A stretch of 48,998 nt of DNA. It comes from Caryophanales bacterium UBA1744 (lineage in GTDB: Bacteria > Bacillota_I > Bacilli_A > RFN20 > CAG-826). The position numbers and the translations under genes were made by a program. Positions 40,803 through 48,823 of the stretch are shown here, piece after piece. How positions within the stretch are numbered: the first letter of the stretch is position 1; each line of letters begins with the position of its first letter. The notes under the pieces are model-generated. The model was given only the letters and a program-made list of their open reading frames with translations. It was not told where the DNA came from and did no database searches. Location of the stretch: NCBI GenBank assembly GCA_002314915.1, contig DCHU01000002.1, positions 1 through 48,998 of the forward strand. Reading direction: 5' to 3'.

Positions 40803-42890
40803 TTAAAGTTTGAAGTCAGCGCATGTGAATACGCAGTTCTTGAAGTAACCTGTTGGGTTGCCGGTCCAATCGTCTTTGAATGTGAGTTTTCCGTCTTCAA
40901 GAAGAATGGTGAACTGTTTTCCGAGCGCAGGATATGTGTTTGCGGATTGGCCGCCATATCCTCTGTCTGTGATTGTGCAGTTTAAGATGTTCGTCTCTTC
41001 GTTGAATGTAGCAGAGAACGACCAGAAGTACTTGTTGTATGTTGCGCTTAAGATTGTGGCGGTGATGTTTTCGTTGGAGTCTCCGAACGTCACTGTTGCG
41101 TTAACGGTGTATGGTTCATCTCCGCTGAAGTTGTCCCAATACTTGCCGCTAAACACCTTGTTTGCGATATCAAGTTTGCTCTTGATGACATCAGCTTCGC
41201 TGACAACTGTGAATGTTCCGTCATTATTAAGCGTGATATGAACTTCTTTTGTTGGATTGAGCAATTTGAGTCCGGCGTCTTCTGACGAGACGGTATATGT
41301 TGCGCCATCATACACAGCGCTCTCGTTTGATGCGAACACCAATGTGTGATCGGCGTTGGTGTAGCCGTTAACGTAGTCGGTAACGAGAACTCTATTTCCC
41401 TTGCCGCCCTCATCAATGTATCCGACGGATTGGAGCTTATCAGAACCTTTCATGATGTCGTAGACAGCTTTATCATCTCTTGGTGATTCGCCTTGCCACA
41501 TTTTTAATGTGGTGTCTGTGTAGACTTTGTTATTCTCCGTTGTGATATAGCATGATGCGTACAAATCATCGTTCAAATAGAAGTTGAATGTTCCATAGGT
41601 AACGCCGTTAATCGTGAATACCTCATTCTTTAAGACGTAATCCTCCTTGGCTGTTCCTTCTTTTTGTTTTAAGGCGATGCAAATGTCTTTTGAATTCTGT
41701 GAGAGTGGTGAGATGTATGATGATGTTGAATGCCCTAAGACGAGGAGGTTATTTCCTTTAGCTGCATTGATGGTTGAGTTGCCATCTAGGATGACCAATG
41801 AGTCGTCTTTATCCTCAGACGCATATATAGTCTCTGCGAGAGTTCCACCTTTATAGAACTTCATTTCACCCGCATCATTAATGTTGAGGGTAGTGGTTGT
41901 GAAGCTCTCGATATATGTGTCAGATCCGCTTAAACCGTAGGTTCTAAGGATTAAGTAGTCTCCGAGGATATCGCTCTTGGCGAAGGCTGTCGCATCAATC
42001 TCGGTAACCGAGAGGATGATCTTCTTGCTAGAGGAGAATGGACATTTGAAATAATACATGTCATCCGCGTCTTTATACTTGATTTCAATATCCTTTTTGG
42101 ATCCGGTTGATACGTCGGTTACGGTGTATCCGGTTAACTCTTTTACTTTGTAACCGTCTCTTGTCTCAACTTTGATATACACCTCGTCATTCATATCCAC
42201 AGAGTCGATTTCAACCTTCTTTGTTTCATCGAAGACGTGCATTGTGATATGTGCGGAGTTGGATACTTCGATTGAGTACTCTTTTCCAATAGGGGTTATA
42301 TCCTGATATAGGGCGTAAATGTAGATATCGCCCTTAACATTCGCTTGCTCATCTTCTTCAACAACAAAGTTGACGTTTCCGTTTGCGTTGATCTTGTAGT
42401 CTGTGCCATTGATGTTTGCGCCAACCGCGACGTAATTCTCCTTATCGGCCATAGTGAGTCTCACTTTGGCGCCGATCTTCAAAGTGTATGTTCCATCGCT
42501 ATTCGGTTCGACCTCTTTATATTCGCCGTTATCAACGGACATCATTGGATTGCCGACGAAGAGCTTATAGTCATCAACAATTATCGCTCTCACCTCAGTT
42601 AGCACTGGAGGTTCTTCGCTAGAGCTTGATGAACTGGAACTGCTCGATGTGATTTCTGATGATGAGGTGACTGAAGACTCTGATGTTATCTGTGAGTCGG
42701 ATGATGTTTCAACTGATTCTGATGATGGAATATCTGATGAGATTGGTGTCTCAGACGTGTCAATTATTTCGCTAGTAGCAATATTTGATGAGGTGTTGTC
42801 GATGGATGAATTGTCCTTTTGGACACCACAAGAAATCATGGCTCCTGCGCCAAGAATACAGATTAACACTAATAAAGGTTTTCTTTTCAT
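40803..42890 (-). CDS. Large lipoprotein with Ser-rich stalk
   Basis: This 695-residue lipoprotein has lipobox AMISC (Cys21). It is followed by a stalk of about 70 residues made of Ser, Thr, Glu and Ile, including a run of ten serines. After the stalk comes a region resembling the beta-repeat of the 890-residue neighbour (VGANINGTDYKINANGNV). The C-terminus carries a domain that also resembles the end of that neighbour (YWDNFSGDEPYTVNATVTF and FTILLEDGKLTF). This is the first gene of a four-gene operon, with AGGAG 6 bases before the ATG and a strong operator-like region upstream. Function unknown; a surface-exposed binding protein is likely. Confidence 0.84.
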   Translation of the reverse strand: MKRKPLLVLICILGAGAMISCGVQKDNSSIDNTSSNIATSEIIDTSETPISSDIPSSESVETSSDSQITSESSVTSSSEITSSSSSSSSSSEEPPVLTEVRAIIVDDYKLFVGNPMMSVDNGEYKEVEPNSDGTYTLKIGAKVRLTMADKENYVAVGANINGTDYKINANGNVNFVVEEDEQANVKGDIYIYALYQDITPIGKEYSIEVSNSAHITMHVFDETKKVEIDSVDMNDEVYIKVETRDGYKVKELTGYTVTDVSTGSKKDIEIKYKDADDMYYFKCPFSSSKKIILSVTEIDATAFAKSDILGDYLILRTYGLSGSDTYIESFTTTTLNINDAGEMKFYKGGTLAETIYASEDKDDSLVILDGNSTINAAKGNNLLVLGHSTSSYISPLSQNSKDICIALKQKEGTAKEDYVLKNEVFTINGVTYGTFNFYLNDDLYASCYITTENNKVYTDTTLKMWQGESPRDDKAVYDIMKGSDKLQSVGYIDEGGKGNRVLVTDYVNGYTNADHTLVFASNESAVYDGATYTVSSEDAGLKLLNPTKEVHITLNNDGTFTVVSEADVIKSKLDIANKVFSGKYWDNFSGDEPYTVNATVTFGDSNENITATILSATYNKYFWSFSATFNEETNILNCTITDRGYGGQSANTYPALGKQFTILLEDGKLTFKDDWTGNPTGYFKNCVFTCADFKL

Positions 42891-42908
42891 AAAAATCTCC
42901 TGTCGATG

Positions 42909-42924
42909 TTAACGTTAACGTTAA
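42909..42924. promoter_or_regulatory. Operator-like palindrome TTAACGTTAACGTTAA
   Basis: A 16-base perfect palindrome formed by tandem TTAACG units lies in the 5' leader of the four-gene lipoprotein operon. It would sit just downstream of the start of transcription. It is probably a repressor or activator site. Confidence 0.55.
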
Positions 42925-42928
42925 GTCT

Positions 42929-42942
42929 GATTAGTTCTAATC
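42929..42942. promoter_or_regulatory. Operator-like palindrome GATTAG-tt-CTAATC
   Basis: A perfect 6-base inverted repeat overlaps the -10 box of the lipoprotein operon promoter, a position suited to repression. Confidence 0.5.
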
Positions 42943-42962
42943 TCATAAAATAATTATTTCAA
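42934..42962 (-). promoter_or_regulatory. Promoter of the four-gene lipoprotein operon
   Basis: On the minus strand TTGAAA (42962-42957) and TAGAAC (42939-42934) are 17 bases apart. Two palindromes overlap or directly follow it. Confidence 0.55.
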
Positions 42963-43023
42963 TGATTATTTTGCCGATTTGTCATGATATGCGCATTTTT
43001 TGAGATAAAAGTCGCATTATTTA

Positions 43024-43040
43024 ACACATATGTGTACAAT
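43024..43040 (+). promoter_or_regulatory. Palindrome and -10 box ahead of the PIN gene
   Basis: ACACATATGTGT (43024-43035) is a perfect 12-base palindrome abutting TACAAT (43035-43040), the likely -10 box of the PIN-domain gene. No good -35 was found. Confidence 0.45.
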
Positions 43041-43067
43041 GTCAGCCGAAAGGAGATACATGCATTA

Positions 43068-44729
43068 ATGTACATAGAGGAATTGAAACCCTCGAATCTA
43101 GCTAAAGAGCTCTTAATCTTTAATTACGTATTCGTGGACACATGTTCCTTGATGGAAGATTCGTTTCCGGCATTCATGGATTTACTCGTTAAATCCAAAA
43201 GCTATTGGAAAGGTGAGCTAGAAGTCGTAATTCTTGGCGAAGTACTTGATGAATTGAAGAAACATTCCGCAAATAGAGAAAAACCTGATTTGCGAGTATC
43301 AGCACTTCGAGCATTGAAGATAATCAATCACGATACGAAGTTATTCGGAAAACACGCATTCACGATTTGGAAATCCAAATCAGATGACGGTTTCCTCGAT
43401 AACGCACTGTATACGATTGTGTCTGGATTAAGAATTAAGAACAAAATCCTTGTTATCACTCAGGACAAGACTTTAGCAAAAGAACTCCGTAGCATGAACG
43501 ATCTGGAATCGCAGAGAGGCAGATACATCATCATTAAGAGAATTAATAAGGATGGCGCACTCGAAGAGAACCCAGGCGACAGCGGATATAAGTCACAATC
43601 AAGGAAGAATGGTGGAGCTAACGCACCTAAACTGATAGCAGCACCAAAGAAGGAGAGGAAAGAACTTCCTGCTCCAAAAGACGTCAAGGAGATTAAATCC
43701 GCTCCTAAGATGTCAGAAACTCTTTTAGCCCTTCAGGCAAACGACAAGAGGATCAGCGCGAACATCTCGAACCCTAACTATCCAACCGATAGAAAGATAA
43801 ACGACATAAACAATCAGCTATCCCTCATCAATAAAGAGAATAAGAAGGATGTTTCATCTTTAAATCTCGTCTATGATGGCCAAAAACTCAGCGAAACCCT
43901 TAAGAAATTAAGCGAAAACCTTGAGAAAAAGCCAGTTGAGACGAAAAAGAAAGAGGAAGCAAAACCTGAGCAAAAAGCACCTAAAAAGCCAAAAGCAGAG
44001 CCAAAAGCCTGGTTTGAATTCGGTTCAACTTCGCTTGAGGCAACAATCAAAGCCTGCACCTCAAACTCCATCATCCCACATAAGAAAGAGGTGGAATATG
44101 TCCGTGCGGTTCACGGTGAGGCAAACATCGTGATAGAGGATTTGCAGTCTAGACTCGACAAATTCAAATTCGAGACAGTCGGTGAGAGCCATGAGCTGAG
44201 ATTCAACTCATACCTCATCAAGGTTGAGAAAACCGAGAAAGACTTCAAAGCCACAATCGAGAAATCTGAGGCTCCAAAGAAAGAACCAAAACCACAGGTA
44301 AAGCCTGAAAAGGAAAAACCAGCACCCGCTCCAGTTAAGGAAGAGGTAAAGGTGGTTGAAGAACCTAAAGTGGAGGAGCCACAGAAAGAAACGACTAAAC
44401 CGGAGAAAAAGAAAAAAGAGACTGCTTCAAAGAAAAAAGAGGAGAAGCCTGTAGAAGAGCCAAAACCAGTTGAAAAACCGGTTGAGGAAAAGGTTGAAGA
44501 ACCAAAGCCGGAGAAAGTTGAGAAACACTCTCCAGAACTCGAAGATGCTTTAGCATCAGAGAAGGTTCTTAGATGCAACGTCAACAACCCTAACTACCCA
44601 GTTGAATCCAAGGTGAAGTCACTTGAGTCACAGCTTGCAAAAGCCCGTGCCCTCAAGGAGAGTGATAGACGTAAACTCGGATGGGGAATCAGGGAACTCC
44701 AGCGTCGTTTATCCGAACTCAAAAAATAA
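43068..44729 (+). CDS. PIN-domain protein with NPNYP repeats and charged linker
   Basis: This 553-residue cytosolic protein has an N-terminal PIN-like nuclease domain (about 15-150): the first acidic site VFVDTCSLME, VVILGEVLDELKKHS, DDGFLDNALYTIV and ILVITQDKTLAKEL, which fit the four acidic positions. Residues about 215-270 and 490-553 hold two copies of a helical unit with NPNYP (235-239 and 507-511), each followed by a coiled-coil-like segment (KINDINNQL and KVKSLESQLAKA). Between them lies a small domain (WFEFGSTSLEATIKACTSN) and a long Lys/Glu/Pro-rich linker (about 395-500). It may be an RNA-processing nuclease with tethering repeats, but the combination is not one I recognise. The start at 43068 overlaps a two-codon mini-ORF (TAATG). 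Confidence 0.75.
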   Translation: MYIEELKPSNLAKELLIFNYVFVDTCSLMEDSFPAFMDLLVKSKSYWKGELEVVILGEVLDELKKHSANREKPDLRVSALRALKIINHDTKLFGKHAFTIWKSKSDDGFLDNALYTIVSGLRIKNKILVITQDKTLAKELRSMNDLESQRGRYIIIKRINKDGALEENPGDSGYKSQSRKNGGANAPKLIAAPKKERKELPAPKDVKEIKSAPKMSETLLALQANDKRISANISNPNYPTDRKINDINNQLSLINKENKKDVSSLNLVYDGQKLSETLKKLSENLEKKPVETKKKEEAKPEQKAPKKPKAEPKAWFEFGSTSLEATIKACTSNSIIPHKKEVEYVRAVHGEANIVIEDLQSRLDKFKFETVGESHELRFNSYLIKVEKTEKDFKATIEKSEAPKKEPKPQVKPEKEKPAPAPVKEEVKVVEEPKVEEPQKETTKPEKKKKETASKKKEEKPVEEPKPVEKPVEEKVEEPKPEKVEKHSPELEDALASEKVLRCNVNNPNYPVESKVKSLESQLAKARALKESDRRKLGWGIRELQRRLSELKK

Positions 44730-44734
44730 AGTCT

Positions 44735-44760
44735 AAGGTCTGAGCAATCAGGCCTTTTTC
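44735..44760 (+). terminator. Terminator of the PIN gene
   Basis: AAGGTCTGA/TCAGGCCTT (one wobble) with loop GCAA is followed by TTTTT. Confidence 0.9.
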
Positions 44761-44764
44761 TTAT

Positions 44765-44793
44765 AAAAGAAAAGCCCAGCTTTCGCTAGGCTT
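44765..44793 (-). terminator. Terminator of the 587-residue lipoprotein gene
   Basis: On the minus strand AAGCCTAGC/GCTGGGCTT (44793-44785 and 44780-44772, one wobble) with loop GAAA is followed by a T-rich run. Confidence 0.88.
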
Positions 44794-44810
44794 ACTTTTG
44801 TTGGTTTAAC

Positions 44811-46574
44811 TTAAGCTGCGAATGCAACGTCTGGATAACCGGTTGGGATGGATGAAGTTCCGATTGAACCGATTTCAACAACGAAGCGGACACCGTAGTA
44901 TGTATTGCCTGATGATGTGAGGCCCTGGAGTGTTGTGTTGATTGTGACTGTCTTTGCGGATGGGTCAACGATGTATTCCTGTCTTTCGAAGAAGTCATAC
45001 CAGTGAGCTGATGGGTAAGCTGAAGAGCTTAATGTGCTCATCATCCATGCATAGCCGTTTCCATACTGTGGAACGAGTGCCATACCAAGTGCTAAAGCGT
45101 GGCCTTCATCTCCATAAGGAGTTGCTGTTGCTGTGATTACGCCATCTTTGCCTGTTTCGATCTTTGCCCAGTTGATTGCAGCGATCATCTCTGGCTCATA
45201 GTCACCGATTGCGAATGCAGCGTGTGATGTGTAGCCCTGCTGTGACATTGAGAGGTTGTTAACCCAGATTGAGTTGACCTTTTCGCTTGTTCCAGCTTCT
45301 GTCTCCCAAGTGTATGTTGTTCCGTCTTCACCGAGTGTTCCGTCGATGTAGTAGAATGTGCCGTCTTTGACTGTGTGGCCTGAAACTGCCTTTGTGTCAT
45401 TGTCGATTGAGTAGTCTGTCTCGCCATCGACATATGCTGTATATGACTTTGGTTCAAGCTCGCCCCAGTTCTCATAGATTGAAGAGAGAACTGTCTTGTT
45501 GTCTGTTGTGTGCCAGACATCGTTTGCGTCATAGTAACCGATTTCGATAGCGCCGTTGAGTGTGTAGTTCTTCTTCTCAAGACCTTCTGCCATCAATGTT
45601 TCGAATGCTGTGAACTTGAGCTGTTCTGGCTCTTTGCCTGAAGCTGCATAGTCTTCAACATCAGCGATCTTTGTTGTTCCGACGTTGATGATGTCGAGTT
45701 CGCAGATTGCCTTATTAGACTTTGTTGCGAGCTCAAACTTGATGTTTCCTGCATCGTCTGCTGAAGCGTAGATTGTTGAAACTGTTGCTGAGAGACCCTT
45801 TTCGATTGATGCGATGTCAACGCCGCAGAGGATTGGTGCGAGTGCGTCGAATGCATCAGCTGTCATGACGACGTCTGGTGTATCTTCGTTGTCAGCGAAT
45901 TCATCGCCTTCAAACTCGATTGCAGCGCCGAAGTCATATAAATCTAATGGAGCGCAGTATGTTGGCTCGACTCCGAATGTACCACCGGATGGGAGCATTG
46001 TGTCTTCATCGAGATCCCAGTTGCCTGTGATTGTGTATTCAGCTGTCTTCCCACTCTTCAATGTGAATAAGCCGTCGACGATTGGGTTTTCGCTGTCATC
46101 GAATGTGAGGTAGCCGAAGTAGCTAGCATCGTGCCATGCGATTGATAAGAGTCCATCTTCGTTCTGTAAAGCTGCTGTGTAGTTGCCCTTTTCGATCTTA
46201 GCTGCTGCCTTCTTGAGGTTTGCTAATTCGTGTGAGATGACGACACCTGAGTAGTTCTTTAACATCTCATCAACACCAGCGGTGATCTGAACCTTGAATG
46301 CGCCTGGAGCTGTGCCAGTGATCTTTGTTCCTTTGACCTTGATGTTTGCTGTCTTAGCCTCAATTTTCCACTTGCAGTCTTCTGGTGAGACTTTGACGTA
46401 CTGTGCTAAGTCGATTGTTTCTCCGACTTCAATCTCTTGGACTGCGTCTTTTGTGAACTTGATGCTGTCTGCTTCAACTTTGCCGAGGTTATCGCCTGCA
46501 CATGAAGCAACTGTTGTGATTGTTCCTAATCCGAGGAGTGCGGTAAGAGCAAGGACATAAATTTTGTTTTTCAT
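44811..46574 (-). CDS. Two-module lipoprotein with Ig-like N-terminus (NNYT/GTTS family)
   Basis: This 587-residue lipoprotein has lipobox TVASC (Cys25). Residues about 35-115 form a degenerate Ig-like unit (AVQEIEVGETIDLAQYV, GTAPGAFKVQITAG). Two modules follow. The first opens with AAAKIEKGNYTAALQNEDG and closes with IINVGTTKIADVEDY near residue 300. The second opens with LMAEGLEKKNYTLNGAIEIG and closes the protein with GSIGTSSIPTGYPDVAFA. This ties the family to proteins of the two operons, although the gene stands alone. Codon use is strongly biased and even, suggesting high expression. AAGGA precedes the ATG, and an inverted repeat overlaps its promoter. Confidence 0.86.
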   Translation of the reverse strand: MKNKIYVLALTALLGLGTITTVASCAGDNLGKVEADSIKFTKDAVQEIEVGETIDLAQYVKVSPEDCKWKIEAKTANIKVKGTKITGTAPGAFKVQITAGVDEMLKNYSGVVISHELANLKKAAAKIEKGNYTAALQNEDGLLSIAWHDASYFGYLTFDDSENPIVDGLFTLKSGKTAEYTITGNWDLDEDTMLPSGGTFGVEPTYCAPLDLYDFGAAIEFEGDEFADNEDTPDVVMTADAFDALAPILCGVDIASIEKGLSATVSTIYASADDAGNIKFELATKSNKAICELDIINVGTTKIADVEDYAASGKEPEQLKFTAFETLMAEGLEKKNYTLNGAIEIGYYDANDVWHTTDNKTVLSSIYENWGELEPKSYTAYVDGETDYSIDNDTKAVSGHTVKDGTFYYIDGTLGEDGTTYTWETEAGTSEKVNSIWVNNLSMSQQGYTSHAAFAIGDYEPEMIAAINWAKIETGKDGVITATATPYGDEGHALALGMALVPQYGNGYAWMMSTLSSSAYPSAHWYDFFERQEYIVDPSAKTVTINTTLQGLTSSGNTYYGVRFVVEIGSIGTSSIPTGYPDVAFAA

Positions 46575-46595
46575 ATTTTTGTTCCTTTCAAACTT

Positions 46596-46617
46596 TTCGG
46601 TTATTTACCATACCGAA
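46596..46617. promoter_or_regulatory. Inverted repeat TTCGGT-N10-ACCGAA
   Basis: A perfect 6-base inverted repeat overlaps the -10 box of the 587-residue lipoprotein gene, a likely operator. Confidence 0.45.
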
Positions 46618-46634
46618 TTATTTCTTATTGTAAA
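46607..46634 (-). promoter_or_regulatory. Promoter of the 587-residue lipoprotein gene
   Basis: On the minus strand TTTACA (46634-46629) and TATGGT (46612-46607) are 16 bases apart, with AAGGA 8 bases before the ATG. Confidence 0.5.
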
Positions 46635-46659
46635 TAATTATTTGCTGTTATCAGCGAAA

Positions 46660-48666
46660 TTACTTGATAGCAGCGTTGTTGACGAAGTGGAGTGTGCATC
46701 CGTTGTCGTCCTGTGACTCGACTGAGATTGTCCAGTTGAACTTGGAACCATCGTTCCAGATCAAGTCGTCATCTCCGTGCTTGAAGAAGTCTCTGACTCT
46801 GAAGTTGGAATATGTGTTTGAGCCAGCCATGTAGTTGTAATCATGTGCCTCTGCCCATTCCTTTGTTCCAAAGAGGTTTGACTGAACGCCGAAGAGGTTG
46901 TAGTAAGATGAGCTTGTTAAGCCATCGACGCCTGATGAGAGAATTGCGCTGATCTCGCGGATGTTGCCATCTACTGAGACTTTGCCGTTCTCATTGACGT
47001 AACCAGATCTTGATGGAGTGTTGTCTGATAACCAGATTGGAGCACTCATCCATGTTCCGTCTTCGTTGAAGACGTCTGTCTCTGGGATTGGGTCTTCTGC
47101 ATCGAGAATTGGATCGAAGTACTCATATCCTGTTCTTGTGATCTTGTCGCCCTGATATGTGCCGTACTGTGCAGCCATTCTTGCGTCGACGTGGAAGATC
47201 TGCAAGCCTGCGTTCTTGTATGGTCCGCAGTTAGCAGCGGTGTTGTTCATGTTCTCTTTCCACTCGCCGTATCCGTTGCAGTCGCCTGCGTTAACGCCTG
47301 TTGGTGTGTAGTATTCAAGAACGAGGTACTCATCATATGGAGTCTTGTTCCATGGGTCATCTGTTGTGTTTCTGACGACGATCATATCGCCCTGATCGGT
47401 GTATGAGTTGAGGTGGATTGTGAAGTTGTCGCTTGAACCGTCGACGTTCATGACGTTAAGGCCTTTTGCGTTAGCGTCTGTACGTAACCAGTTGTAGAGC
47501 ATCTTGGAGTAGCCGTTGTGGTCTCCGACGTTCATATCCATCATGTCTGCGCATCCTGCAGGTGCACCTGACTTAGCGCCAGTTGAATCGGTGTCGTATG
47601 AGTAGTAGTCATTCAATCCGATTAAGTGTCCGTTCTCGTGGACGAGAGTGTGGGCATCAATAGATGGGGCTGCATAGTAACGTGTGTTAACGAAGCTGAA
47701 CATGCTCCAGAAATAACGCTGGACTGTTGGCTTGTTAACGTTTGGTGTTGAGCCGCAGACTGAGGTGTAGTTCCACCAGAAGTCCTTGCCGCCGTCTGAC
47801 TTGTTCTGCTTTGTTGTCTTGTAGATGAGGTTGACTCCGTCGACGAATCCATCGCCGTCATAGTCATAATCCTTTGTGGATAAGCCTTTCTTGTTGATGT
47901 ACCAGTTAGCTGCGTCTTTGACGATTGCTGCAGCGCCGATGTTTTCGGCCTGGTCCTGGGTGTACTTTGAGACATACTGCTCATCTGATACTTCGCCTCC
48001 GATATCGAGGTTTCCGTATGAGCTGTTGTAGTAGTATGACTTCAATGACTGCCAGCTTGTATCTTCTGCCTTACCGAAGAATGCCTTCTCGAGTAAGTTG
48101 ATCTCGTCGGTTGTGAACTCATCTGAGCCTCCGACCATATCCTGGAAGATAACTGGGATAACAATCATCTTTGGTGTTCCGTTTGATGGGAACTTTCCTG
48201 TGCCAAGTGATCCACATGCTTTGTGTTTCATGATGGCTAATTTTTCGAAATCTTTCTTGTAATAGGTTTTATAACCTTTGCCTTCTGTAGCAACTTCTGG
48301 GTTTCCGTTTGTGACAGTGATCTTGACTGTTGCTTCACGGTTCTTAACGACTGCGTGGCCTGTGTATATGCCCTCTTTAAGAGCTTCGCCGCCACCATAG
48401 GTGTTGCCTTGTTCATCAGTAACAGAATATGTTGTCATGTTCTTGTATTCTGTGTAGTCGTGCTCTTTTCCGTCTTTGTCGTGGAAAATGACTGTTGGGT
48501 TACATGAGTCGAAGAACGAACCTCCGGCAGGGATGGTTGCGTGTTCAACGGTCATATCAGTCCATTTATCACCTGCTGCATGAGTGCTGGATTTCTCACC
48601 GCTAGCACAAGCAGTCATTGACGAGATTGCGAGTAAGCTGATTAACATTAATTTGTTCTTCTTCAT
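46660..48666 (-). CDS. M6-family zinc metalloprotease lipoprotein
   Basis: This 668-residue peptidase is the largest M6 member of the window, lipidated at Cys20 (lipobox MTAC). An N-terminal region of about 130 residues not shared with the others includes a small Ig-like unit (GIYTGHAVVKNREATVKITV). The active site VHENGHLIGLND gives His343, Glu344, His347 and Asp353, with Met-turn CADMMDMNVGDHNGY. SSYGNLDIGGEVSDEQYVS and the calcium-type loop DYDGDGFVDG are present. It stands alone, outside the operon that holds the other three, with AAAGGAG before the ATG. The biased codon use suggests strong expression. A surface protease for host or dietary proteins is likely; the substrate is unknown. 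Confidence 0.94.
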   Translation of the reverse strand: MKKNKLMLISLLAISSMTACASGEKSSTHAAGDKWTDMTVEHATIPAGGSFFDSCNPTVIFHDKDGKEHDYTEYKNMTTYSVTDEQGNTYGGGEALKEGIYTGHAVVKNREATVKITVTNGNPEVATEGKGYKTYYKKDFEKLAIMKHKACGSLGTGKFPSNGTPKMIVIPVIFQDMVGGSDEFTTDEINLLEKAFFGKAEDTSWQSLKSYYYNSSYGNLDIGGEVSDEQYVSKYTQDQAENIGAAAIVKDAANWYINKKGLSTKDYDYDGDGFVDGVNLIYKTTKQNKSDGGKDFWWNYTSVCGSTPNVNKPTVQRYFWSMFSFVNTRYYAAPSIDAHTLVHENGHLIGLNDYYSYDTDSTGAKSGAPAGCADMMDMNVGDHNGYSKMLYNWLRTDANAKGLNVMNVDGSSDNFTIHLNSYTDQGDMIVVRNTTDDPWNKTPYDEYLVLEYYTPTGVNAGDCNGYGEWKENMNNTAANCGPYKNAGLQIFHVDARMAAQYGTYQGDKITRTGYEYFDPILDAEDPIPETDVFNEDGTWMSAPIWLSDNTPSRSGYVNENGKVSVDGNIREISAILSSGVDGLTSSSYYNLFGVQSNLFGTKEWAEAHDYNYMAGSNTYSNFRVRDFFKHGDDDLIWNDGSKFNWTISVESQDDNGCTLHFVNNAAIK

Positions 48667-48695
48667 TTCGATTTCTCCTTTCGTTGACCTAAATA

Positions 48696-48723
48696 AAAAT
48701 ACACTAGGTTAAAAAACATTCAA
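48696..48723 (-). promoter_or_regulatory. Candidate promoter of the 668-residue M6 gene
   Basis: On the minus strand TTGAAT (48723-48718) and TATTTT (48701-48696) are 16 bases apart. ACCTA (48687-48691) and TAGGT (48705-48709) form an inverted repeat around the -10 box. Confidence 0.4.
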
Positions 48724-48785
48724 TGATTATATTTATTTTATTATTTAAAGATTGTGTGTGCGTATGAGCAAATATCGTCAATTTC

Positions 48786-48815
48786 TTGTATCATTTTCGC
48801 GGACAAAAGTATAGA
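48786..48815 (+). promoter_or_regulatory. Promoter for a leaderless message
   Basis: TTGTAT (48786-48791), 18 bases, TATAGA (48810-48815). The ATG of the next gene is 8 bases further, without a ribosome site. Confidence 0.5.
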
Positions 48816-48823
48816 CTATCGGC

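Noticed and set aside
42984..43067. Longer N-terminus of the PIN protein
   Set aside because: The extension covers the palindrome, -10 box and ribosome site and has no ribosome site of its own.
44111..44587. Minus-strand open frame of 158 codons opposite the PIN gene
   Set aside because: It is a Ser/Phe/Gly-rich mirror of the Lys/Glu/Pro linker codons and has no start signals.
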